A stretch of DNA of 64,000 bases from positions 26,001,114-26,065,113 of the forward strand of contig NC_135557.1 of NCBI RefSeq assembly GCF_964340395.1, in the 5' to 3' direction. A program made the position numbers and the translations under genes. The stretch is from Glandiceps talaboti. Taxonomy: Eukaryota; Hemichordata; Enteropneusta; Spengelidae. Shown here piece by piece: positions 51,712-61,791 of this stretch (positions are counted from its first letter, which is position 1; every line of letters starts with the position of its first letter). A model generated the notes under the pieces. That model did no database searches and was not told where the DNA came from. It was given only the letters and a program-made list of their open reading frames with translations.

Positions 51712-52828
51712 TGAGACCGACTAATCTTGCTCCGCCTTGTTGTTTATCTTTCCACTGGTGTCTATTGCATACTTATGTCATATAGTCAACACTGGGGGAT
51801 AAGATAAGGTCACTCTGAGATACGTCCAATCATTCCATCTATGGTCCAATGTTTATTTTATTTGTTTATTTAATTAATTTGATATTCTTTATGTCATATA
51901 AGCCAATGGGTTGGATGTGGCTCTTTTTTTGTAAATGCTATTTAAGAATACAGTTTGCGATTAGACTAGTGTTGCGCCGGGTCGGAGTTTAGATAAAACG
52001 GAGGAAAAAAAGGCGCGAGCGACTGTCGACAGTCTACCCAAAGTGCAATATAAGTGAAGCACTGATTGTGAAACAGCCAAGCATTTACATAACATGTTCT
52101 GTAACTAGTGTGGTAGCTAGGTAATACATGTATATGTATAAGTATATGTATATGTATATGTATATGTAGTTATGTTTGAACTAAATAAGTAATATTAAAG
52201 AATTTATGTAAGAAACAGGGATAAGAACAAATATTGACATGTACCACATTTCAGACAAAGCTATATGCCATTGTAGAAAAGGATTTTTTTCTTCCATCAC
52301 ATTCCAAAACACAATGACTCCCCTCCCCCCCCCCATCCACAATTTTCAAAACAGCATGACCCCCCTACTGCCAATTTCAAAAACAGAGTGACCCCCCCCC
52401 CTACAAATCCACCCCCCCCCCCGGCCGAAGAAACTGACCGGTCCCTTAGTAAGCAAAAAACGACCGGTACTTATTTTGTTTTCGTAATCACTATGCAGCG
52501 CAATTAGTGTCTTCTGTTCTAGATATTACATTTTTGTCACATAGATTTCATACTCGTACGTTCTTGTACGTACGTACTGGGTGCATTCAAGAGTAAAAAC
52601 GTTTTGCCAACAGCAGAGACTTTTAGAATGTTATATGTGAAAAACAAAAAAGATGGCAGACACTCATATGGGAACGTAGTCGCATTTTACGTAGTTGTAA
52701 TTAGAATTTAACAATTGAAAGACTGTGTGAAATAACAAGAATATTTCAATGTTAGCCTGATATTCAATCTGTTTTATATGAATGTTCAAAATTACACTTT
52801 AATATGTATTGATACATATGCATAGTCT

Positions 52829-52910
52829 CGGTTACCCAGACTCCTGCCGTTGAGGGCGCCACCCCCAACAGCAGAAGTCGAGCTCTCAATGGCAAGAGTC
52901 TGGGTAACCG
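52829..52910. mobile_element. 82-bp MITE with 29-bp terminal inverted repeats
   Basis: The ends CGGTTACCCAGACTC and GAGTCTGGGTAACCG are exact, continuing to ctgccgttgagggc against gctctcaatggca with three mismatches. Almost the whole element is TIR. No target duplication is clear. Confidence 0.65.
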
Positions 52911-53592
52911 ACACTAACATATACGTTGCACAAAGTTCAATGAAAGTTGGCGCAAAAACTCAGGTCAGGTGATGGGTACATTATATGCTTTGAAATTGTG
53001 GATTTCCATCATTAGGCATACAGCTACCATTTCTACTACACCCTCTATGACACATCTAAATGTGCATGCTCTGTGTGAGTGGTAATGAAAATTGGTAATT
53101 AATGGTTGTCAAGAGAGATATCGTTAGAGAGTATTTATCACAGACGTTTTCAACTGAATGTGAACATATTCGAGTACTTACATTGTTGAATTAGCATTTA
53201 TAAAAGAGAAGATGAAATTTGCCATGAAAGCCAATATATTGCAAATAAGAACAGATGACGGATATTTGGAGCCGAATGTGACTTTGAATCCAAAAACAAT
53301 ATTCAGTCTATACCTGACCTGGCCTGGCCTGGCCTGCACCTGTGTTTTGTCCCGACCGTGTTACAAATAACTCAAAGTGTTTTGAAATTGATAATTGTCG
53401 AACTGCTCACATACAAACAGTACACCCATTCTTTGTCATTCACTAGTAGACTTGAACCATCTGGACAATAGCATGCCATTTCGACAATAGGACTGTGTGC
53501 GCTAAATATTGTGACGCCTTTGAAATGGTAGTCCGACACTGTCACAAACCATTCCGACCAATCCGTAACTATACAGATACAGCTACAGATAG

Positions 53593-54152
53593 TTGGGCTA
53601 CAACACTATTGGTGATACTATTTGTTACAATCGTGAATCGTTTCTTAGTGATCTGAATGACGTCAGCTGGCAGACAGTTTTCAACAGCACAAACCCGGAT
53701 GAGGCGTATAATTTATTCTACGCTAAATTCCAAAGTTTAGTCTCTAAACATGTCCCCCTTAACACGAAAACTGGGCGAAGTCATTTCTCCATAAACCCTG
53801 GTTGACAAGGGGAATTCTCATTTCGATTAAAAAGAAACACACACTGTTCTCTAAAACTAAACGGTCGCCAAGGAACAATGTTTTACAAGAATACTATAAA
53901 ACGTACAGAAACATTTTAACACGTGTCATGAGAGCTGCTAAGAGACGTCATTTCTATAATAAATTCACCTCTGTAGCGGGTAATTCTTCCAAAACCTGGA
54001 AAGTTATTAATGACATTTTAAATAGAAATGTGAACAAGAATTCTACACCAAATAAGTTGCATTTGCCAGACAGGAATGAGATCGAAACAGACCCTACAAA
54101 AATAGCTAACACTTTTTGTGATTTTTTTTTACAAATATTGGTCCTAACTTAG
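53593..54152 (+). pseudogene. LINE ORF2 linker region, frameshifted
   Basis: Two overlapping frames (53593-53805 and 53802-54152) are parts of one original frame: TVFNSTNPDEAYNLFYAKFQ and then LTRGILISIKKK. This lies between endonuclease and reverse transcriptase in such elements. Confidence 0.65.
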
Positions 54153-54307
54153 CATCTAACATATCGTCCGATATCGATTTTGAACAGTTCGTCACAGGAA
54201 ATTACAACAACTCTTTCTTTTTTAGACCAGTTGTTGCTGAAGATATTGCAGAAGAATTACTGTCCCTTGACACAAACAAAGCGTCTGGTTACGATCTCAT
54301 CCATCCC

Positions 54308-55768
54308 TTGTTGGCCAAGCATGCAGCTAATCACATTTCTAGTCCCCTTTCGCATATTATTAATATGTCACTTACCAAAGGAATGTTACCCGAGGCACTT
54401 AAGTTTGCAAAAGTTACACCATTGTATAAAAAGGGGTCCCCTCTTAACGTTGGGAATTACAGACCTATTTCAGTACTACCCGTTTTCAGCAAAATTTTCG
54501 AAATTATCGTTAATAAGCAAATTGTTTCCTATTTAGACAAATTCAACATCCTATCAGATATTCAGTATGGTTTTCGCAAACGCTACAGCACTAAATTGGC
54601 CCTTGTCGACATTGTCGCAGAATTAACTAATACGATGGACAATGGAAATACAACCTTTGGAATATTTATCGATTTCAAGAAAGCTTTTGACACCATAAAT
54701 CACGAAATGTTATTACGTAAGTTACATATCTATGGGATTAGGGGTGAATCGCTAAACTGGTTTCGTAGCTACCTTTATAAACGTCATCAATCCGTAATTG
54801 TTGGCGGGAAATCTTCAAGTCCACAGCAAATCCAGTGTGGCGTGCCTCAGGGATCAATTCTCGGCCCGACCCTTTTTCTCATTTATATCAATGATATTTG
54901 CAACTCCACCAACTATTTCAATTTCAGACTTTTCGCCGATGATACAAATTTATTTCGACCATTGTATTCCCCAAAACTTAACCTCAACACTATCAATGAA
55001 GAGTTCCAACATGTGATTAGATGGTGCATGGCTAACAAACTTACTATTAATGAAGGGAAAACCAATTTCATGTTGATTAAAACGCCACAGAGAAATATAA
55101 CTTTGGAAGGTAATCTTTATGTTGGCAGTACGACGATAGAGCAAGTTTCATCTGCAAGTTACCTCGGTGTTTCTATTGATCCTTCTCTTTCTTGGAAATC
55201 TCACATAGAAAATATCATCAAAGTTGTTAACAAAAAAGTAGGAATTATTTCACGTTTACGTCACTTTGTTCCCAGATCGACCATTATCATGATATATAAT
55301 TCATTTATTTTACCACACTTAACATATTGTTTAGAGATTTGGGGCAATACTTACCAAACTCTTCACGACCCAATATTCCGACTACAAAAGAAATTTGTCC
55401 GCTTGATAACATTCACTGATTTCAACGCACACTCTGAACCCCTTTTTAACCAACTTAATGTTCTAAATATATTTCAACTTAGTAAATTTTCCTCCTGTAT
55501 TTTCGTGTATGATCTTAGAAATAATCGTTATCCCCACAACATAGAAAAGTATTTTGACCGTCCCATTCATACATATCAAAACCGTTCAGCCTCCAGTGGT
55601 AACTTTCGTCCACCATCGATAAAATTGACCATCACCCAACACAATTTCAAATATGCAGCGACAAAGCACTGGAACTCTTTACCAAGTCACCTAAAAATTA
55701 ACATGTCCAGGCAACAGTTCAAAAATGAACTAAGAAGTTATATTTTAAATTCTACACACCAACCTTAA
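54308..55768 (+). CDS. LINE reverse transcriptase domain, intact 486-codon frame
   Basis: Copies RNA into DNA at the target site in the living element. Motifs in order: KKGSPLNVGNYRPISVLPVF (block 1-2), GFRKRYST, IFIDFKKAFDTINHEML (block A, first catalytic Asp), CGVPQGSILGPTLFLIYIND (block B), RLFADDTNLF (block C, catalytic Asp pair), NEGKTNFM (block D), then ASYLGVSID and a C-terminal region with HWNSLP. The catalytic residues are intact although the element is truncated upstream; the frame continues upstream of the ATG to about 54132 (VVAEDIAEELLSLDTNKASG), so 54308 is not a real start. Confidence 0.9.
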   Translation: MLAKHAANHISSPLSHIINMSLTKGMLPEALKFAKVTPLYKKGSPLNVGNYRPISVLPVFSKIFEIIVNKQIVSYLDKFNILSDIQYGFRKRYSTKLALVDIVAELTNTMDNGNTTFGIFIDFKKAFDTINHEMLLRKLHIYGIRGESLNWFRSYLYKRHQSVIVGGKSSSPQQIQCGVPQGSILGPTLFLIYINDICNSTNYFNFRLFADDTNLFRPLYSPKLNLNTINEEFQHVIRWCMANKLTINEGKTNFMLIKTPQRNITLEGNLYVGSTTIEQVSSASYLGVSIDPSLSWKSHIENIIKVVNKKVGIISRLRHFVPRSTIIMIYNSFILPHLTYCLEIWGNTYQTLHDPIFRLQKKFVRLITFTDFNAHSEPLFNQLNVLNIFQLSKFSSCIFVYDLRNNRYPHNIEKYFDRPIHTYQNRSASSGNFRPPSIKLTITQHNFKYAATKHWNSLPSHLKINMSRQQFKNELRSYILNSTHQP

Positions 55769-56117
55769 TTTATACTCTTTGGCGTTTTTATAACATTTCT
55801 GGTTTTTGCTTTATTTCTTCTCGTGTGTGTGTATGCGTATGTATGTATGTGCGTGCGTGTGTGTGTATGAGTGTGCGTGAATGCGTGCTGTGTTTATTTT
55901 TGACTTAATTTTCTTCGTTGCGTCCATTTATGAATTTGAATTAATCTAAAATTGAATGTACGGGCCATGGACACGACTAGTTCTGCTGAACTATTTTCAT
56001 GGTCCCCATTAGATAACACATGTATATTTCCTTTTGTCCAATTTGTTTGAAAGTGTAATGTATTATTTATTTATTTATTTATTGTTTTGTTTTTTGTTAT
56101 CTGATGAAATAAATTTC

Positions 56118-56137
56118 AATTCAATTCAATTCAATGT
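56118..56137. repeat. (TTCAA)n 3' end of the LINE
   Basis: Four tandem copies of ttcaa immediately after aataaa. Confidence 0.85.
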
Positions 56138-57480
56138 GAGAGTCTAATCGTGGTATTCACTGTATATCCAATTAAGGAAGAAGTGTATGGTTCCAGCACA
56201 TGTAACTTTAACTTCCAGCTCCAGACAGCCAAACTCCAACCGTCCTGAAACTGACACCTCTAGGCTCAGCTCTAGGTAAGTGTATGTCGGTCCTTATAAC
56301 TGAATGTGCAGTCAGTTTAAACATATTAGTTATCACACCAGACGCATAAACATTCCTTTTACGAAAATAAGCGAAATTATAACAGAAAGAAACCAGCTTG
56401 CAGGACAATTCGACGGTTATTTACTGCATTACTTATTTTTTTTATATAGATTGACCTATTTACGTGTATAAATGAAAGTCATGCACACCTTCACGTTTGA
56501 TACGATACCTCGGTATTCTGTATAATTTATCAGTTTTTGATATTTGTGCGTGTTTCTATTTCTTTTAATTTTGAAGCTTGTAAATTAGACTATTGTATTT
56601 TATTATTTTATAGTTTATTTCTAATCTAGATTGATAAATAGCGGAAACAAGATATATATCTAAATATACTTATGCGTTTGTGGTATTTTTGATAACTCAT
56701 ACATGTTGTGTTGTTGTATCTTGTCTGTGTATCTGAGTATGTTTAAATGGTTGCAAATGTTTCATTTATTTTAATTACCATATGTGACCTGCTCAGACCT
56801 CTTTTACCCTGCGCTATATCAAACACTTCGAGGACACTTCGTAGGGTGACTGTGCATGCGTCAATTACCATCGTCCTGATTCTCTGTGTAGTATTTCGTT
56901 TGTATTGTATGTTTAATTTGATCGTGATTCACTTCGTCCCATTTTCAACTCGTCTGAACTTCAACTCGCCCCAACCTGAACTCGTCCCATTTTCAACTCG
57001 CCCCCAACAAAATCTGTCACCCTGTGTGTGTCTCCTCTCCCTAGCCCGGGAGAGGGGGGTACTCGGGTGGATAATGGGTACATATGTACCCTGGCGGACA
57101 AAAAATAAAACCACAAACTCTACAAAAATTCGAAAAATAGCGGTCAAAAGTCTACATTTTGGCCAGAAACGGGTCAAAAGTCATGAGTTTCGAACACTTT
57201 TGATACACTTTCATGTGACGCGTGCATGCTTCAGTCATCGCTAGTTCTTTGGCTAATCCCCCCCCCCCCGGGGCTCCCTAGTTAACGCAGCTGGTTGACG
57301 TACGTATTGTAGTACGTATAATGTAATACCCTGTGTCACAGTTACAATTTTGTTATTCAGTGTTAGGTTTTGTTTTAGTTATGTAACTTTCTGTCCTTGT
57401 ACTTATGTAAATTTCTTTACCTTCATGAATTTCATTAGATACTAGTAGTCAAATAGTTTTAGACAGGTGTACCGTGTCAG
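56138..57480. other. Gene-free stretch before the METTL24-like gene
   Basis: No exon. Words around 'cccattttcaactcg' recur three times at 56936-57003, followed by C-rich runs at 57259. Confidence 0.4.
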
Positions 57481-57481
57481 G

Positions 57482-57490
57482 TATAAAAAG
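57482..57490 (+). promoter_or_regulatory. Candidate TATA box of the METTL24-like gene
   Basis: TATAAAAAG, a strong match to TATAAAAR, sits 1.3 kb before the first coding exon with an unidentified 5' UTR exon in between. It is the best core promoter motif in the area; use is inference. Confidence 0.3.
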
Positions 57491-57624
57491 CCCAACACAC
57501 AGGTCACCGGTACATTCATTTTTTATACCTGATTGTTTTTTTACAGAGAAAAATTCACACATCAGTGCCATGAACTCTCCTAAAATAGATTTGTGATTGT
57601 CAAATATACACAAATTATGTTTGA

Positions 57625-58760
57625 ATTACATATATACCTATTAATTTATTACATATATACCTATTAATTTATTATATATATACCTATTAATTTATTATAT
57701 ATATACCTATTAATTTATTACATATATACCTATTAATTTATTACATATATACCTATTAATTTATTATATATATACCTATTAATTTATTATATATATACCT
57801 ATTAATTTATTATATATATATACCTATTAATTTATTATATATATATACCTATTAATTTATTATATATATACCTATTAATTTATTATATATATACCTATTA
57901 ATTTATTACATATATACCTATTAATTTATTATATATATACCTATTAATTTATTACATATATACCTATTAATTTATTACATATATACCTATTAATTTATTA
58001 TATATATACCTATTAATTTATTATATATATACCTATTAATTTATTATATATATACCTATTAATTTATTACATATATACCTATTAATTTATTATATATATA
58101 CCTATTAATTTATTACATATATACCTATTAATTTATTATATACATACCTATTAATTTATTACATACATACCTATTAATTTATTATATATATACCTATTAA
58201 TTTATTACATATATACCTATTAATTTATTACATATATACCTATTAATTTATTACATATATACCTAATAATTTATTACATATATACCTAATAATTTATTAC
58301 ATATATACCTATTAATTTATTACATATATACCTATTAATTTATTACATATATACCTATTAATTTATTACATATATACCTATTAATTTATTACATATATAC
58401 CTATTAATTTATTACATATATACCTATTAATTTATTACATATATACCTAATAATTTATTACATATATACCTAATAATTTATTACATATATACCTATTAAT
58501 TTATTACATATATACCTATTAATTTATTACATATATACCTATTAATTTATTACATATATACCTATTAATTTATTACATATATACCTATTAATTTATTACA
58601 TATATACCTATTAATTTATTACATATATACCTATTAATTTATTACATATATACCTATTAATTTATTACATATATACCTAATAATTTATTACATATATACC
58701 TAATAATTTATTACATATATACCTATTAATTTATTACATATATACCTATTAATTTATTAT
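57625..58760. repeat. 23-bp minisatellite running up to a splice acceptor, about 49 copies
   Basis: The unit is 'catatatacctattaattta' plus 'tta', with c/t change at the first base and a few copies reading cctaataat. The last copy runs directly into tttatatttccag, the acceptor of the METTL24-like exon at 58769. Each unit holds tattaat, which fits a loose animal branch-point (yUnAy). Confidence 0.95.
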
Positions 58761-58768
58761 ATTTCCAG

Positions 58769-58885
58769 GTTCACAGTGGGAGAAATACTCTGATAAAAAC
58801 ATGTTACGAATAAAGGTGAAAACAACTATTATTGTGGTATTGACACCAGTGTTATTACTGATAATACTGGTATTATTAAAATCAG
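58769..58885 (+). CDS. METTL24-like exon 1 (signal anchor; ATG at 58801)
   Basis: Acceptor atatttccag, 32 nt of 5' UTR, then 28 codons and one base; donor CAG|gtgaga. Two basic residues before a 20-residue hydrophobic core give a cytosolic N terminus. Confidence 0.65.
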
Positions 58886-61720
58886 GTGAGAAAGATCTAT
58901 GTTAGTTCGATAAATACAGAGAATACAATGTATTTTGAATCCATGACATCAAGTGGCCAAGTGATGTACCGATTTGATTTGTCATATTCGAAATTAATTT
59001 TTGCCAAAATGTTCAATTTTGTTTGTCGGGGATAACGTTCACTCATCAAGGATTCGCCATATTTTTTCAAATATTAGTAAAAATAATTAAACTCAAAATC
59101 GCTAACTTTAAAATCAAAGCCCTTGGAGGTACACGAACTGGCCATCCAATATTTCATGTAAAATCACAATATGAGCAAATACCAATCAGTGGCACACACT
59201 TGTGTGACTTGTGTAAATGCAGATTCGAATTTGGTCAATAGGTTTTTCGGTATCACATGACCCGATGTTAGTTTGAGCAGCATGAGTGCCACACTCAAAG
59301 GAGGCCGCACGTCTTAAGGATGAACATTGGTGACTGGCGTGCTAAATTTCTGTAAATACATTGTCGCAGTTTACATCATATGTGCACCCAGAGTGCGCAC
59401 CAAACGATCCCAACTTGTACAAATCACTATGAGATTAAAAATTGGGTATAAAATAGGTTTTTGGCATCACATGACCAGATTCACCACACTTAACGGTGGT
59501 CGTCACATGCGTCTTTATGTGTGTTTTTTTATCCATTATATTAATACATTGTTTTGGTGTCCGGCACTTTTTGTCGGTAGATATTTCTCTCAGTTTTTTT
59601 CTCTGTATACATTGTAGCAGTTTACGTCACATTTGCGCCTAACAGATCACAATTTAGTTGATTAAAGTTCGATGTGTGCATTAGAAATTACACTGAGTTC
59701 TGTATGATTAACCATGACATTAGAATCAGCTGGATAAAAAGTATATCCAGACCCACGTACACGATGGGACGAGCTCCAAATTTATCAGTGCTCAAATTTC
59801 ATAATGCTAACCCTTGCCACCAGGTCTTTCAAGTTGAATGTGCAAAGTTCTTTACCAAGGACATCGAGAAACTCCAAAAAGGTGGCGTGGCATTGGCAAC
59901 ACAATCGCCACTTTAAACCAATACAAAATGTCCATATTATTATAATTCTAACCAATCACGTATCTCCATCAAAATCACATGAACACTAAAGGAAGGGCTG
60001 AAATCAGAGGGTTTTATTTTTTCGAAAATTGAATGGTCTTGTGTACATTCATGTTTGATTTTTGAAAAAATCGCAATTGCACGAAATTTATCCAGGTATT
60101 TAAAAAAAAACTGATATGGAGATTTTGTCTAAATATCTATATTCTATTTGAGATTTTCAATAGGTATATCACTTGGACACTTAATGTCACAGATTGAATC
60201 ATCCTGTGAAATGTAATGTAACTAATACTACAGTAGAGATTAAAGACAGGAATTAGACAATGTGTCTTTATTCCGTCAACAAGACAGGAAGAGGACAACA
60301 GTTTATGAAATCAATCAATCCATCAATCAATCCATCCATCCGTCCGTCCGTCCGTCCGTCCGTCCGTCCGTCCATCCATCCGTCCATCCATCCATCCATC
60401 CATCCATCCATCCATCCATCCATCCATCCACCCACCCACCAAGTAATCCATCCACCCACCAAGTAATCCATCCATCCACCCATCAACCAATCAACCAAGT
60501 AATCCATCCATCCATCAATCAACCAAGTAATCCATCCATCCATCAATCAATCACATGTTCACTTCCTACTATACTTTTATACAGGCATGCAATCAGATGT
60601 AGTGTCAATATCGCATTTGTCGTCGAGCATGCGTATTAGATCATACGTTCAACACCAACAATGCAGGTACACCCATCTGTTTAAAGTGGCTGATGACGTC
60701 ATCTTCAATATATGTCGTAGTATGGAGCAGGGAATAAAACTTGACACGCATAACAACGGTGACTGTATTGTGTACATCCAAATGTGAGTATAAACTCTAC
60801 AATATGACAGTCATTCAGTCCCGGGTTGGGCGGGATGGGGCAGGGTGGGGTGGGGGTGGGGTGGTGGATTTGGACAACGGTTTCCAGCCCATGTTCAAAC
60901 ATCTAACCTTTTGAGGGGTTTTATAAATTTACTCGACTAGACGCTCGCGCTCGAGTGCCCGATTTGTATAATTTGTATGACCACTGGCCAAAAAGAACTA
61001 TTTTAATTAACCAGATTAAAAACATATTAATGTAACACTATTGATATATTTCTGACTTTTTTGTAATATATATTTTGAAATTTTCAACATATTTTTGTTA
61101 TCATTATATTTATTTTGTATATATGTTACTTGTGGGGTAGAACATCTTCTAGCAAAGATGATGCTTTGGTCGATGACGTCAGAGTGACCTTTGAAAGATG
61201 TGAGATTCACCAGTTTGCTCTAAAAGACGGGGCTGACAATTATGGAACGTATTTGTCAAAAACAATCAAAGGAGATAACGTAAGTTATGACTCAGAGTTA
61301 CATTTGAATTGTGATGTCAATATGTTACAACTTACTGTAGAGTGTGCCTAGTGTCGTAAACCACAGCCTCTTTTACGTCACCATCCAAAATCCGCTGCCA
61401 GATGCTTGCGAGAATCACAGATAAGTAACACGTACTTCTCTGTGCGAGAATGGAGTGTGTCCTATTAGCCATTTCCCCCAAAGCCGAACTTGTTCAAATC
61501 TCTCGAAACTTTGTGGTATGAAAGCTTGTTCCTGGTCAGATATTTGGAAGTTTATCATCTTTTGTTTTCAAGGAAATCAAAATCTCCATAGAGTTAAAAT
61601 ATCGTGTTGGCGGTTTTAGAATCTTGAATAGATATTGGATTCTAAAATGGCAATGTTCATTTTGTCATTTTTAGCACAACTGAACTGATAAGGTTCAGTA
61701 GTGCTATAGGCATGGCAAAG

Positions 61721-61791
<71 letters not shown>

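Larger units (their letters stand above)
50335..53499. other. Gene-free stretch between CKS1 and the LINE
   Basis: No exon is supported. A direct 40-bp duplication (gttgccgaaactctagttat against gttgccaaaacgctatagtt) lies at 50351-50450; C-rich tracts at 52320-52425; (GTATAT)n at 52130-52170. The 89-codon frame at 51396-51665 has no recognised motif. Confidence 0.4.
53500..56137 (+). mobile_element. LINE of the CR1/L2 type, 5'-truncated and frameshifted
   Basis: It contains the back half of an ORF2: a linker region (WLTRGILISIKKKHTLFSKT), the reverse transcriptase, and a C-terminal region, then a short 3' UTR ending in aataaatttcaattcaattc repeats. The endonuclease is missing. Two frame changes, near 53797 (ccctgg) and in a T10 run near 54122-54131, disrupt the reading frame, so this copy is dead. 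(TTCAA)n 3' ends without poly(A) fit CR1/L2-like LINEs; the exact clade cannot be decided by eye. Confidence 0.85.

Noticed and set aside
54308-55768. Host gene for a reverse transcriptase-like protein
   Set aside because: Frameshifted upstream ORF parts, a LINE-type 3' tail and no introns show a retrotransposon.
59023-59989. Open frames between METTL24-like exons 1 and 2
   Set aside because: No motif, no matching splice phase; they lie in the intron.
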